A DNA stretch of 64,000 bases from Asaia sp037151935 (GTDB lineage: Bacteria; Pseudomonadota; Alphaproteobacteria; Acetobacterales; Acetobacteraceae): assembly GCF_051628905.1 (NCBI RefSeq), contig NZ_CP157575.1, positions 1,178,001-1,242,000 of the forward strand, in the 5' to 3' direction. The notes beneath the pieces are model-generated. The model had not been told where the DNA came from, did no database searches, and was given only the letters and a program-made list of their open reading frames with translations. How positions within the stretch are numbered: position 1 is the first letter of the stretch; each line of letters begins with the position of its first letter. Positions 46,389 to 55,856 of this stretch are shown piece after piece. Both the position numbers and the translations under genes were made by a program.

Positions 46389-47159
46389 CTAAAGCGCGGT
46401 GTAGCCGCCATCGACAAAGATTTCCTGCCCGTTCACCATCCCCGAAGCTGGAGAGGCGAGATAGAGCACGAGATCGGCAACCTCTTCGGGTGTCGCAACG
46501 CGGCCCGAGGGTATTTTCTCCAGAAAACGGGCCAGCTTGTCACCCACGCCCCAGACGCGTTCGCCCATAGGCGTCCAGACGACAGTAGGGCAGACGGCGT
46601 TAGACTGAATATTATGCGGCCCCCATTCCGCCGTCATGACCTTGGTGAGCCCGTTCAACCCCGCTTTGGAGGCAACATAGGGGCCATGCTCCGTCAGGGC
46701 GACAGAACTGGCCATCGAACTGATATTGATGATCTTGCCACCCCCATGCTCGATCATGCCCGGCGCCAGAGCACGAGCCATCAGCCAGGGCGCGCGCAGG
46801 TTCAGGGCGAGTATGGAATCCCATTCCTCGACGCTCTGATCGATCAGGGTTTTGGGAATGCTCATCCCCGCATTATTGACGAGAATGGTCGCGGTGCCGA
46901 ATTCGGCTTCGATACGCGCGCGCACCCTGTCGGCGGCCCCTGCATCGAGCAGATCGGCAGCAATGGGAAGACAGCGACGCGCATTTTTCGAGACGATCGC
47001 CTGCGTCTCCGCCAGCAGGGCCTCATCTCGTGCAACAGCCACGATGTCCGCCCCTGCCTCGCTCAGGACATCGCAAAGGGTCACGCCAAGACCGCGCGAG
47101 GCGCCTGTGACGACGGCGATCTTGCCGGAAAGGGAAAAGCGTTCGGAAAGACGGGTCAT
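46389..47159 (-). CDS. Short-chain dehydrogenase/reductase (SDR)
   Basis: A 256-residue classical SDR. The cofactor motif TGASRGLG, the NNAG motif, catalytic Ser-Tyr-Lys (ISSMAS..., PYVASKAG), and the C-terminal NGQEIFVDGGYTAL are all present. Likely substrates are sugars or polyols (gluconate-5-dehydrogenase or polyol type) given the adjoining xylitol/sorbitol-type dehydrogenase and AraC gene, but this is inferred. Its start overlaps the AraC stop by four bases (ATGA), so they are co-translated. Confidence 0.88.
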   Translation of the reverse strand: MTRLSERFSLSGKIAVVTGASRGLGVTLCDVLSEAGADIVAVARDEALLAETQAIVSKNARRCLPIAADLLDAGAADRVRARIEAEFGTATILVNNAGMSIPKTLIDQSVEEWDSILALNLRAPWLMARALAPGMIEHGGGKIINISSMASSVALTEHGPYVASKAGLNGLTKVMTAEWGPHNIQSNAVCPTVVWTPMGERVWGVGDKLARFLEKIPSGRVATPEEVADLVLYLASPASGMVNGQEIFVDGGYTAL

Positions 47160-48112
47160 GAGAGAGCCAAACCTCCTGAAGGATCAAGAACACGGCGCGT
47201 TTCAACCATGGCGATGAGCCGGGCCTGCTGACGAAACTGGCGCGGCGTGCAACCGCGCAGGCTGAGAAACGTGCGGTTGAAATTGGAAAGATTGCCAAAG
47301 CCCGATGCGCGACAGATATCCGTCACCGCCATAGGCGTGGTCGTCAGCAAATGGCAGGCGTGACTGATGCGCAGCCTTTGCAGAAAGCTCATGAAACTCT
47401 CGCCAGTGAGAGCGCGAAACTGACGCGAAAAGCTCGATGCGGTCATGCCGAGCGATGCCGCGATCGTTTCGTGACGAATCTCGGCCGGATCTGTCGCAAG
47501 CAGATGACGCACGAGCCGTGCGATACGCCCGCCGGTCGTCGATTCCGGCGTTTCGAGATCGCGCCGTGTGGCGAGGCGGCGCCATAAGCATCTGGTGAGG
47601 TCAGCCATGAGGGCGATCGCCCCGGCCAGGCGCGCGCCACCTGTTTTCTCCCCCAGATCTTCCAGCATGGCGCCACAATGCAGCGCCTGCTCGCCTGAAA
47701 ATTCGAGACCGTGACGGGACTCTTCGAGAAGCTGCGTCAGCCCCGTCAACTCCGGACAAAGCCCGATCAGTCCCTCGATCCACCCCTGACTGAATTGCAG
47801 CACGACGTCGCGACCTGTAATAATTTCGCCGTCACCGAGAGGGCTGAACCAGGCATGGGGCAGATCCGGCCCGACGAGAACAAGCTGCCGCGCCGCAAAC
47901 GGGCCGATGTGATCGCCGATCATGACCCGCCCCGTGCCCTGCGTAATCAGGTGCAGTTCATATTCGGGGTGGTAATTCCAGCAAGCTATCGGGGCAGGGT
48001 AATCATGGCGATGCCAGCGAAAGCTCTCCGCCTTCTGTTCAGGAAACAGCTCCAGAATGGCGGGCGTCCGTCCCCCAAGCCGCCTCGCGTGCCGATGCTC
48101 ACGGGTCGCCAT
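47156..48112 (-). CDS. AraC-family transcriptional regulator
   Basis: A 318-residue regulator. The N-terminal cupin-like sensing domain has WNYHPEYELHLITQGTGRVMIGD and DLPHAWFSP. A C-terminal pair of helix-turn-helix motifs runs over about 205-310 (ETIAASLGMTASSFSRQFRALTG and AVTDICRASGFGNLSNFNRTF). It probably controls the dehydrogenase operon that contains it. Start ATG 48112 has a GGAAGGGA element upstream. It sits between the polyol dehydrogenase and SDR genes. Confidence 0.9.
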   Translation of the reverse strand: MATREHRHARRLGGRTPAILELFPEQKAESFRWHRHDYPAPIACWNYHPEYELHLITQGTGRVMIGDHIGPFAARQLVLVGPDLPHAWFSPLGDGEIITGRDVVLQFSQGWIEGLIGLCPELTGLTQLLEESRHGLEFSGEQALHCGAMLEDLGEKTGGARLAGAIALMADLTRCLWRRLATRRDLETPESTTGGRIARLVRHLLATDPAEIRHETIAASLGMTASSFSRQFRALTGESFMSFLQRLRISHACHLLTTTPMAVTDICRASGFGNLSNFNRTFLSLRGCTPRQFRQQARLIAMVETRRVLDPSGGLALS

Positions 48113-48137
48113 GAGAGCTGTCCCTTCCCACAAGGCT

Positions 48138-49175
48138 CTAAAAAGTAATCTGGAGTTTTACATCTTCAGGGCGCGCCTCGGCTGCTCTCTCGAACGCCGC
48201 CACACCGTCATGAAAGGGGAAACTGGCCGAAATAAGCGGCTTGAGATCTATACTGCTGGATGCGATCAGCGCGATGGCACGGTCGTAGACATGAGCGTAG
48301 CGGAAGATGGTCTCAATGGTCAGTTCCTTCGCCTGTGCCGCCACGATATCGAAGGCGACCTTTTTCGGCGGCATACCGACCAGAACCAGGCGCCCACCGG
48401 GACGGGTGCAGTCGAGCGCGTCCTGATAGGCGCTTTCGAAGCCGCTCGCCTCGAACGTGACATCCACGCCCCAGCCAGGACCACAATGCGCGCCGATAAT
48501 TTCGGCGGGCCGGGTTTGAGCGAGATCGATCGGCACGATATTGGCATAAGCGCCGGCTATGGCGAGTTTGGGCGCGGAGTAATCGCTGATGAAAACACGG
48601 CTCGCCCCGGAGGCCAGAGCGGCAAGCGCCGTCATGATGCCGATCGGCCCTGCCCCGGTAACGAGGCAGACATCGCCCGGCTGCAAACGAGCCTTGACAC
48701 AGGCATGAACCCCGACAGCGAGAGGCTCAACCATCGCCCCTTCGGCAAAACTCACCTGATCGGGCAGCTTGAACGTGTAAGCCGCCGGATGAACGACCGA
48801 AGGGGTAAGACAGCCATGCACTGGCGGCGTCGCCCAAAAGCGCACGGCAGGATCGATGTTATACTGACCCAAGCGCGCAGCGCGCGAGTGCGGGTCAGGG
48901 ATACCCGGCTCCATGCAGACACGATCGCCAATGCTGAAACCCGTGACAGCCGAGCCGATTGCGGTGATCGTGCCCGAGGCCTCATGACCCAGAACCATAG
49001 GCTCAAGCACAACGAAGGGACCTATGGCGCCATGGGTGTAATAATGCACATCGCTGCCACAGATACCGACCGTGTGGATGGCGATACGCACATCATCGGG
49101 GCCAAGTGCCTCATCAAGCGCGATTTCCCGCAGTGACAGAACACCGCGCTCCTCCAGAACCAGGGCCTGTGCCAT
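48138..49175 (-). CDS. Xylitol/sorbitol-type Zn-dependent polyol dehydrogenase
   Basis: A 345-residue medium-chain dehydrogenase. It has GICGSDVHYYTHG (catalytic Cys and the polyol-dehydrogenase SDVH signature), LGHEASG, and the Rossmann motif VTGAGPIGIMTALAA. The structural-zinc Cys cluster is absent: the segment CMEPGIPDPHSRAARLGQYNI lacks the four Cys, as in sorbitol dehydrogenases of the animal and xylitol type. It oxidises xylitol, sorbitol or a similar polyol to the ketose. First gene of an operon with the AraC and SDR genes; ribosome-binding site GAGAGG. Confidence 0.87.
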   Translation of the reverse strand: MAQALVLEERGVLSLREIALDEALGPDDVRIAIHTVGICGSDVHYYTHGAIGPFVVLEPMVLGHEASGTITAIGSAVTGFSIGDRVCMEPGIPDPHSRAARLGQYNIDPAVRFWATPPVHGCLTPSVVHPAAYTFKLPDQVSFAEGAMVEPLAVGVHACVKARLQPGDVCLVTGAGPIGIMTALAALASGASRVFISDYSAPKLAIAGAYANIVPIDLAQTRPAEIIGAHCGPGWGVDVTFEASGFESAYQDALDCTRPGGRLVLVGMPPKKVAFDIVAAQAKELTIETIFRYAHVYDRAIALIASSSIDLKPLISASFPFHDGVAAFERAAEARPEDVKLQITF

Positions 49176-49233
49176 CGTGTCGTTTTCCTCTCAGGAGAGC
49201 CGTGGGATATGCTTTCCCACGGCGCCTCATGTT

Positions 49234-49252
49234 AGATATAACGACCATATCT
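49234..49252. promoter_or_regulatory. Inverted repeat upstream of the polyol dehydrogenase
   Basis: AGATAT and ATATCT are separated by 7 bases, about 60-77 bases upstream of the dehydrogenase start. Read toward the gene it contains GATATGG followed by CGTT, elements also present in the palindrome ahead of the TonB receptor at 51908-51931. Possible operator; unproven. Confidence 0.35.
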
Positions 49253-49262
49253 CATTAAATAG

Positions 49263-49285
49263 ATCGGTTCTTAACAAAAACCGAT
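49263..49285. other. Hairpin between TonB receptor and polyol dehydrogenase operon
   Basis: A perfect 7-bp repeat ATCGGTT/AACCGAT with a 9-base loop lies about 90 bases upstream of the dehydrogenase start and 82 bases after the receptor stop. It could end the receptor transcript: in minus-strand reading the stem is followed by a mixed, not T-rich, sequence. Confidence 0.35.
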
Positions 49286-49366
49286 GATCTTTTGCAGCAT
49301 GGGAACACCACTGCGTGAACGAAGGGCCAAACTGTCAGACGGAGGAAACGTCCTCGCCTGAAAGCG

Positions 49367-51877
49367 TCAGAACTGCGCGGCAATCGTGCCGAAAAACTCC
49401 CGCGGCGCCGCCACGAACAGATTGGCATTGTCGTCTCCGGAGACCGAAGCTGCGCCGTAGACGCCACCGATATAATCGCTATTGAACAGATTGGTGACAC
49501 CAACTGACAGCTTCATGCCGCGTGCGAACAGGACCTTGCCGAAATCGTAGCTCGCGTTAATGTTGGACGTCCAATAGGCCGGGATGTATTCATCGTTAGT
49601 GTAGGTCATGGCGCGACGGCTGGTATAGGTCGTATTGAAGTTGAAGCTGGCACTACGCCATGTATAGGTCAAATTCGCCTTATACATGAACTTCGGATAA
49701 TAGACCTGATGCTTGCCCTTGATGCTGATCGTCGTTCCGTTATAGGGCAGGGCTGAATCCTCGTAAGTCGCGTTGTTCCAGCTGAAGCTGTTCGTGATTT
49801 CCAGCCCTTTGACCGGACGGATCGTGCCCAGCACGTCGGCCCCGTTCATCGTCTCATGGCCGACATTGAGAAAGGCAGCATAGACATTATTGGTCGGGCC
49901 ACTGGTGATGGCGGCCAGACGGTTGATATAATCCGTGTGATAGAAATCGGCGCTGCCAGAGAAAAACTCGGAATTGAAGCGATAGCCGACCACGTAATTC
50001 CAGGTGCGTTCGGGTCTGAGTGTCTTTTTGCTGGCATCGAAGACCGATTGCGCCGGATTGGCAGACGAGCCAAGCCCGCCCCAGGGATTGCCCGACCCGG
50101 ACTGGGCCCCAAAATCATAGGCGCGCATGTTTTCGGCGATATCCCAATAAAGTTCATGGTGATTGCCGAAATGCCAGTCCCAGTTGAAATGCGGCAAAAA
50201 CGCATTCGATGCGGTCAGGCTGCCTGAGGCCGGGTGGCTGTAATAGGTGCCCCAGCTATCGGCCAGCGCTGCCGTCTGATCGAAACTCGTGCCGCCATGG
50301 GTTGTCTGGGTGAGCGACCTGAACCCACCCGTGAGGGTCATGCCTTTAGTAAGGTGCCAGACATCCTGAATATAAAACTGGAAAGTATTGGTATTGAATG
50401 AATCTGCATACCAGGTCGTCGCCTGATAGGCATAATAGTCGCTTTTGGAATTATGCGCCGCATCCTGCCCGTCTTCATAGAAACGCATGGGGTAATTGAA
50501 GCGGTCGTTCTCATACCATAGACCGGTCTGGATGGTATTGTTGCGTAGCTTGATGTCGAAACTCTGCGTCAAACCGAGCCGACGCACATCGGGATGCCCC
50601 GCCTGATCGGCCATCAGCACGCCTGAACTCGGCGAGATCAGAAATGGGTTCGTGCCCTGATAAACACCATTGGAAATATGACCGTAAGCGAGCGTATGCG
50701 AGGTGATGTTGGAGGCCAGATCGAAATCGCCCCGAACTGCCGAGAGATAGTTACGCTGCTCCTGGGTGCCGTCATAAGCAAAGTCGCCCACCTCGTCATT
50801 GGTGATCCCGGCAGGTAAACCGGGCGGAATACCGCCATTCTGGGCGTAATAGGCGTATTGCTTGGCCTTCTCGTAATCCGGCTTCAGATAGGTCGTGTTC
50901 CGCCCCAGAAGGCGCCACATGTTTTTGGTCAGGCTCATGAAATTATACTGATCGAAATTCGAATAATCGAAGATCGCCGTGATTTTTCCATGGTTACCAA
51001 CGGGCTGCACCAGCTTGAAATTGGCCTGATGCTCCTGCTGGTCACCAAAGCCTTTCCAAAGATCCTGCGCCGTGCGCGCGTAGGACGCATAGAATTTCGT
51101 ACCCGTCGGATTCAGGACACCGCTATCGGCGCGCGCGAAAGTACGAAACAGGTCGAAACTGCCAAAAGTCTGGCTAACCCGCCCTCCCGCCTTGTCCTGC
51201 GGATCCTCCGTGGTGAAGGTGATGGCACCCCCCAATGTCTGGGCAGAGGGCATTTCGACCGCGCCTGCGCCTTGTGTGAGCGTCATGCCGGCAATGTTTT
51301 CCTGAATCGCCATCTGATCGACGCCAAGGCCGTTCCAGTTATGAAAGCCCTGCGTCCCCATCGGAATACCATCCATGGAAACGCCAAGCTGCGACTGATT
51401 GAAGCCACGAATATAGAGCGTGTTGGCGACCGTATCGAGGCCGAACGCATCGTCAGAAGCAAAATTGGCGCCCGGCGTCGTCAGCGCGAGTATCTGCATG
51501 GGGCTCGTACCCGCCGTGAAATGGTCCATCGTCTGGCGTGTGACCATCTCCGTAGCACCGTGAGAGGCAATGCGATGGGCAGAAATCACCATGGACTCGC
51601 CGGCTCGCGCCTCGACCTCGCGCCTGGAGGCACGACGCGTTGCGGGCGCCTGAGAGACGGGGTGCCGGCGCGCGCCCTTTCCCGCCCTTTGGGGCGCGGC
51701 GTCATCGTTCGCATTCTTCCCCTTGGCGGCCAAAAGCGCATGAGGTTTTGCAACCGGTCTCGCCGAGGCCTTCGCAGTTTGCGGCAGGGCAAGCTGCGCG
51801 ACACCGTAGAGTGTCGAAGCGCAAATCAGGAGTTGTCTTGCGTTCGGGCTTTTTCGCCCCTTGCCTTCATGACGCAT
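49367..51877 (-). CDS. TonB-dependent outer-membrane receptor
   Basis: An 836-residue outer-membrane transporter. A signal-like N-terminus is followed by an unusual 60-residue Ala/Lys/Arg/Pro-rich segment before the plug (TSPMQILALTTPGANFAS, TLYIRGFNQSQLGVSMDGIPMG, EMPSAQTLGGAITFTTEDP). A long barrel ends in PREFFGTIAAQF. The plug is of the FecA-like/orphan kind, and the ligand is unknown. Start ATG 51877 has a strong GGAGGT ribosome-binding site. It is divergent from a GH32 fructanase gene, so it might import fructo-oligosaccharides, but iron-complex transport is equally possible. Confidence 0.87.
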   Translation of the reverse strand: MRHEGKGRKSPNARQLLICASTLYGVAQLALPQTAKASARPVAKPHALLAAKGKNANDDAAPQRAGKGARRHPVSQAPATRRASRREVEARAGESMVISAHRIASHGATEMVTRQTMDHFTAGTSPMQILALTTPGANFASDDAFGLDTVANTLYIRGFNQSQLGVSMDGIPMGTQGFHNWNGLGVDQMAIQENIAGMTLTQGAGAVEMPSAQTLGGAITFTTEDPQDKAGGRVSQTFGSFDLFRTFARADSGVLNPTGTKFYASYARTAQDLWKGFGDQQEHQANFKLVQPVGNHGKITAIFDYSNFDQYNFMSLTKNMWRLLGRNTTYLKPDYEKAKQYAYYAQNGGIPPGLPAGITNDEVGDFAYDGTQEQRNYLSAVRGDFDLASNITSHTLAYGHISNGVYQGTNPFLISPSSGVLMADQAGHPDVRRLGLTQSFDIKLRNNTIQTGLWYENDRFNYPMRFYEDGQDAAHNSKSDYYAYQATTWYADSFNTNTFQFYIQDVWHLTKGMTLTGGFRSLTQTTHGGTSFDQTAALADSWGTYYSHPASGSLTASNAFLPHFNWDWHFGNHHELYWDIAENMRAYDFGAQSGSGNPWGGLGSSANPAQSVFDASKKTLRPERTWNYVVGYRFNSEFFSGSADFYHTDYINRLAAITSGPTNNVYAAFLNVGHETMNGADVLGTIRPVKGLEITNSFSWNNATYEDSALPYNGTTISIKGKHQVYYPKFMYKANLTYTWRSASFNFNTTYTSRRAMTYTNDEYIPAYWTSNINASYDFGKVLFARGMKLSVGVTNLFNSDYIGGVYGAASVSGDDNANLFVAAPREFFGTIAAQF

Positions 51878-51907
51878 GTCGAACCGACCTCCGCTCACTT
51901 TAGGTTG

Positions 51908-51931
51908 CGATATGAGAACGATGCCATATCG
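51908..51931. promoter_or_regulatory. Palindrome ahead of the TonB receptor gene
   Basis: CGATATG and CATATCG form perfect 7-bp arms with a 10-base spacer, 31-54 bases upstream of the receptor start. It could be an operator or an mRNA leader hairpin. Confidence 0.45.
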
Positions 51932-52113
51932 TTACGATTACGTTAAATGTGACAAATTATGAATGCAAGAGTCTTTACCCGACGCCTCCGCTGGTCGCTC
52001 ATCGACCCAACAGGCAGGCATGGGGCCGCCAATACGGAGCTGAGCCCGATTTGGCGCTGTCGCAATGTCGAGCCTATGCTGCGCCCTCGTGAAGAGAAAT
52101 GAGGAATATCTGC

Positions 52114-53820
52114 ATGACCAAGCGCCCTATTGCCCCCGGTCTCAGCCGACGCACGGCGCTTGCCTCACTGCTCGCGACAGGCGGCGGCGTCGTCGGGCTC
52201 TCCATTGCGCAGGCGGCAGAACCTGGCCCTCAGGCACCGCCCCGCGCGCCTGAAGGTGAGCGCAAGGCAGAGCCCAACGCCTCTCACCCCTCACCCGCCG
52301 ACCAGCCCGGAGCGACCTCGCATCCGGTTATTCGAACACAGGCCGACGCACTTTATCGCCCCACGATTCACTACACGCCTGAACATGGCTTCATGAACGA
52401 TCCGAACGGTCTCATTCATGACGGAGCGGTTTATCATCTCTATTATCAATACGACCCTTTCGCCCCCTATGCCGGGCGCGTGCACTGGGGCCATGCGACG
52501 AGCCCCGATCTTCTGAGCTGGGAGGATCAACCGATAGCGCTCAGCGAGACGCCGGAGGGTGAGGCGTTTACGGGCTGCGCGGTGCTCGATACGCAAAATA
52601 CGTCCGGCCTCTTCCCTGCGGGAAAAGGCGGACTTGTGGCGCTCTACACGCGAGCGACGCCTAGGAAACAGACGCAATTTCTGGCCATCAGCGACGATCA
52701 AGGCAAGAGCTTCAAGGATATCGCGCATAATCCGGTGCTGGATATCGGCAGCAATTCCTTTCGCGATCCCAAGGTGATCTTTCACAAGCCTACAGGTCAG
52801 TGGGTAATGGTTGTAGCGAAGGCGCGCCTGCATCAGATCGCGTTTTATGCCTCGATTGACCTGCAACACTGGACCCATACGAGCGATTTCGGTCCGTCAG
52901 GGCTGTTCGGTGTCGATTACGAATGCCCCAATCTGATCGAAATTCCCATCGAAGGCGGCGGGTCGCGCTGGGTGCTTTTCATTTCGGTCAATCCGGGCGG
53001 CCCGACCGGCGGCAGTATCACCCAGTATTTCGTCGGCAGTTTTGACGGCAGCCGTTTCACGCCGGACGATACAGTGATCGGTCTGACCGATTTCGCCAAA
53101 GATGCCTATGCCTTGCAATGCTATGAGAACATGCCGGCCGGGGAAGCCGTGTCGATCGCCTGGCTGGGCAACTGGCAATATTGTCAGGAATTGCCGACCC
53201 AGAGCTGGCGCGGCTGCATGACACTGCCGCGGCTCATGACACTGCGTCACGATTCCGCCGGCTGGCTGCGTCTGGCACAGGCGCCGAGAGGGCTCGAAAC
53301 GCTTCGTGAGGCGCCTGTCCCCTTCACCTGCCAGAAGCTGGCTGCCGGGGCGAGCGCGTCGGTGCCGCTACCGCTCGGCGCGGCGCTGGAACTGACGCTG
53401 AGCGTCACCGTCGACCAGATGACGCCCGATCTGCCTCTGGGCGACAAGGGGCGCACCGGGCGCTTCGTCATCGTCTTCGGCAATGATCTGGGGGAGAATC
53501 TGACGATCGGCTTCGATGCCTTCAGCGGTCAACTCTGGATCGACAGAGCCGACCTTAACGGCTTCAAGCAGCCTTTCTTCACAGGGCAGTTCTCGACCGC
53601 TCTCAACCCCGATGACCGTCATTTCGATGTCAGGATCGTGCTCGATGCCTGCACGCTCGAAGTGTTTGCCAATGGCGGGCTCTCTGTCGGCACGGCGCTG
53701 CTCTTCCCCGCCAACCCGCTGAGCTTTCTCAAGTTGGAAGCAACCGGCACCGGAGCGACCATCGAGACCCTCAGCTTCTATCGGCTCAAGAAAGTCATGC
53801 CGCGTGAGACAGCTCTGTGA
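52114..53820 (+). CDS. GH32 fructan hydrolase (levanase/inulinase/invertase type), Tat-exported
   Basis: A 568-residue enzyme. All three GH32 active-site blocks are visible: MNDPNG with the nucleophile Asp96, FRDPK with Asp218, and the acid/base Glu270 in YECPN. A five-blade propeller is followed by a beta-sandwich domain (LEVFANGGLSVGTALLF). The N-terminus has SRRTALASLL and a hydrophobic core, a twin-arginine signal, so export is through Tat to the periplasm or beyond. It cleaves beta-fructosides (levan, inulin or sucrose). ATG 52114 with AGGA 8 bases upstream is preferred over ATG 52099. Divergent from the TonB receptor. Confidence 0.92.
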   Translation: MTKRPIAPGLSRRTALASLLATGGGVVGLSIAQAAEPGPQAPPRAPEGERKAEPNASHPSPADQPGATSHPVIRTQADALYRPTIHYTPEHGFMNDPNGLIHDGAVYHLYYQYDPFAPYAGRVHWGHATSPDLLSWEDQPIALSETPEGEAFTGCAVLDTQNTSGLFPAGKGGLVALYTRATPRKQTQFLAISDDQGKSFKDIAHNPVLDIGSNSFRDPKVIFHKPTGQWVMVVAKARLHQIAFYASIDLQHWTHTSDFGPSGLFGVDYECPNLIEIPIEGGGSRWVLFISVNPGGPTGGSITQYFVGSFDGSRFTPDDTVIGLTDFAKDAYALQCYENMPAGEAVSIAWLGNWQYCQELPTQSWRGCMTLPRLMTLRHDSAGWLRLAQAPRGLETLREAPVPFTCQKLAAGASASVPLPLGAALELTLSVTVDQMTPDLPLGDKGRTGRFVIVFGNDLGENLTIGFDAFSGQLWIDRADLNGFKQPFFTGQFSTALNPDDRHFDVRIVLDACTLEVFANGGLSVGTALLFPANPLSFLKLEATGTGATIETLSFYRLKKVMPRETAL

Positions 53821-53864
53821 TAAGGCCGCAAGCCTGTTGTTTCTGAGCGGAGTATCCTGAGTCG

Positions 53865-54299
53865 ATGTCTTTCACGACCTGCCTCTTTGTCATGCTTGGC
53901 GGTGCCTTTGGCACGCTGGGGCGCTATCTGGTGACACTGGCAACGGCTCCTTACAGCCGCGCCATGCCTTGGGGTACGATCCTCGCCATCAATACGGTGG
54001 GGTCTTTCATCATTGGTTTTTTCGGCACGCTGACCCTGGCGCATGGGCGCTTCCCGGTATCGGAAAACATGCGCCTGTTCGTGATGGTCGGCATTTGCGG
54101 CGGCTATACGACCTTCTCATCTTTCAGCTTGCAGACCCTCGATCTGCTGCGGGCCGATGCCTGGGGGCGGGCGCTGCTTAATATCACGCTCTCCGCCCTG
54201 CTCTGCCTCGGTGCCGTCTCGCTCGGCCATCTGGCCGCGTCGAAACTCAATGCGGGCGCCTTCCAGATCGCGCAGAACGAGACGGAAGAAGACGCCTGA
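53865..54299 (+). CDS. crcB: CrcB/Fluc fluoride ion channel
   Basis: A 144-residue inner-membrane protein with four TM helices. Family signatures are GGAFGTLGRYLV, the conserved Asn in INTVGSFIIGF, and GICGGYTTFSSFSLQ. It exports toxic fluoride as a dual-topology dimer. It begins 44 bases after the GH32 stop and may be cotranscribed with it. No fluoride riboswitch was seen, since the upstream bases are fructanase coding sequence. Confidence 0.93.
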   Translation: MSFTTCLFVMLGGAFGTLGRYLVTLATAPYSRAMPWGTILAINTVGSFIIGFFGTLTLAHGRFPVSENMRLFVMVGICGGYTTFSSFSLQTLDLLRADAWGRALLNITLSALLCLGAVSLGHLAASKLNAGAFQIAQNETEEDA

Positions 54300-54305
54300 G
54301 CGCCA

Positions 54306-55763
54306 TCAGGCCGAGAGCGCCTCGAAACGCGCCGTCTGCTCGTCGCAACGATAGAAATCGGCCATCGGGTAAGGCTGGCGGGCAAGCGTTGCCACGGCAT
54401 CGATAATGCGATCAACCTTTTCATCGCTCATCAGCACGCTGAAATTCAGGCGTGTCCAACCTGGCTTTTCGATTTCCTGCCCTGACAGAATGGCCTGACG
54501 CAGCAAAGCCGAGGCAGGAGCATCGATCGATAGCAGACGATGCGCGTAAGGCCCGGCACAGGCGCAACCGCCACGCGCCTGAATGCCGTAGCAATCGGAT
54601 AAAAGCCGCGTAAAGAGCTGCTGGTGCACATAGCCCCCACGCTGGCGGTCACGAATGCGCATGGAGAAAATCGGCAGTGCCGGCGCCTGTTTCGCGGTAC
54701 CGATCAACTCGATCTCGGCGACATCGCGCCAGGCATCGAGGGCGCGCTCGCGCAGCATGGCGTGACGGGCATCCATGAAATCCTGCCCGATGGCCTCTTT
54801 CACCAGAAAAGCAAGAGCCGCCCGGATATCGCCAACCACATTGGGCGTACCCGCCTCTTCACGATCGCTGATGCAGGCGGAGTAATCATGCCCCCATGGC
54901 GAAACGAAACGCACCGTGCCGCCTCCCGGCAGGCTGGGGCGCGTGATGGCGACCGCCGCATCGCGCACGATCATCACGCCGGAAGCCCCCGGACCACCGA
55001 CGAACTTATGGGGCGAAATGACGACCGCGTCTTTCTGAAGGTCGGTTCCGGCCTTCATGTCGATGGCGAGATAAGGGGCACCCCCAGCATAATCCCACAC
55101 TGACCGGGCGCCGTGGGCGTTAAGCAGACGTGTTACCGCGTCGACATCGGTCAATATACCCGTCACATTCGAGGCGGCCGAGAATGCCCCGATGACGAGA
55201 CGCCCTGGCTTCACCGCTGCAAGCACTGCTGCAAGGCTCTCGAGATCGGGGCCACCATGCGGGCCTTCTTCAATCTCGACGATCTCGGCACCGCTCTCGC
55301 GCCAGGGCAGGATATTGGAGTGATGCTCGTAAGGCCCGATCAGCACGAGCGGTGTCTCACCCGCGGCAATGGCTGCGCCTATCCCCATAAGGCTCACCAG
55401 ACGATTGATGCCAGACGTCGCGCCCGAACCGGTAAAGACCACGCTATATCCGGACGGCGCCTGACACAGCCGGGCGATATGAGCGCGGGCGGAAGCCCGC
55501 AGACGGGTCATCATGCGCCCGCAATAAGACGCCTGGGTGTGGCTGTTGGCGTAATAGGGTAGAACCTGGGTGAGCATAAAGCTCTCTACCTGCTGGAGCG
55601 CACGCCCCGACGCAACGTAATCGGCATAGAGCAATGGGTGGTCACCGAACGGTCCCGGTACCGGCACGCCTTCGCCGATCACACCCTTGCGGAGAGCCTC
55701 GAGCCCCTCGGGCGTACCCAGAGAGCGGGCGAAATCGGCAAGACAGGTCTCGGGATCGAACAT
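54306..55763 (-). CDS. PLP-dependent class V aminotransferase/cysteine-desulfurase-like protein
   Basis: A 485-residue fold-type I PLP enzyme. Cofactor contacts are visible: TGSGATSGINRLVSL (phosphate cup), WDYAGGAPYLAID (Asp), and the Schiff-base Lys in SPHKFVGGPGASG. A Cys in GGCACAGPYAHRL occupies the region of the desulfurase loop. Cysteine desulfurase, selenocysteine lyase or a more distant amino-acid activity cannot be separated by eye; length is greater than the common 400 residues. A GGAG ribosome-binding site lies 8 bases upstream. It is divergent from an Lrp/AsnC regulator, which probably controls it. Confidence 0.82.
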   Translation of the reverse strand: MFDPETCLADFARSLGTPEGLEALRKGVIGEGVPVPGPFGDHPLLYADYVASGRALQQVESFMLTQVLPYYANSHTQASYCGRMMTRLRASARAHIARLCQAPSGYSVVFTGSGATSGINRLVSLMGIGAAIAAGETPLVLIGPYEHHSNILPWRESGAEIVEIEEGPHGGPDLESLAAVLAAVKPGRLVIGAFSAASNVTGILTDVDAVTRLLNAHGARSVWDYAGGAPYLAIDMKAGTDLQKDAVVISPHKFVGGPGASGVMIVRDAAVAITRPSLPGGGTVRFVSPWGHDYSACISDREEAGTPNVVGDIRAALAFLVKEAIGQDFMDARHAMLRERALDAWRDVAEIELIGTAKQAPALPIFSMRIRDRQRGGYVHQQLFTRLLSDCYGIQARGGCACAGPYAHRLLSIDAPASALLRQAILSGQEIEKPGWTRLNFSVLMSDEKVDRIIDAVATLARQPYPMADFYRCDEQTARFEALSA

Positions 55764-55809
55764 GAGGGCGGCTCCGGCTAGTGATGCGAAAATTTTACTG
55801 CGGTAGCCT

Positions 55810-55856
55810 TGAGGAAACCTCTCCTATTTCCTCACGAAATGAGATAAATTTCTATC
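55810..55856. promoter_or_regulatory. Nested palindromes between aminotransferase and Lrp gene
   Basis: TGAGGAAA and TTTCCTCA form perfect 8-bp arms at 55810-55834 with a 9-base spacer. CTCA/TGAG (55831-55843) and GATA/TATC follow closely. Lrp/AsnC proteins bind arrays of such sites, and this region lies between the regulator and its divergent neighbour. Confidence 0.5.

Noticed and set aside
53821..53864. Fluoride riboswitch ahead of crcB
   Set aside because: Only 44 bases separate it from the fructanase gene, and no matching fold is visible.
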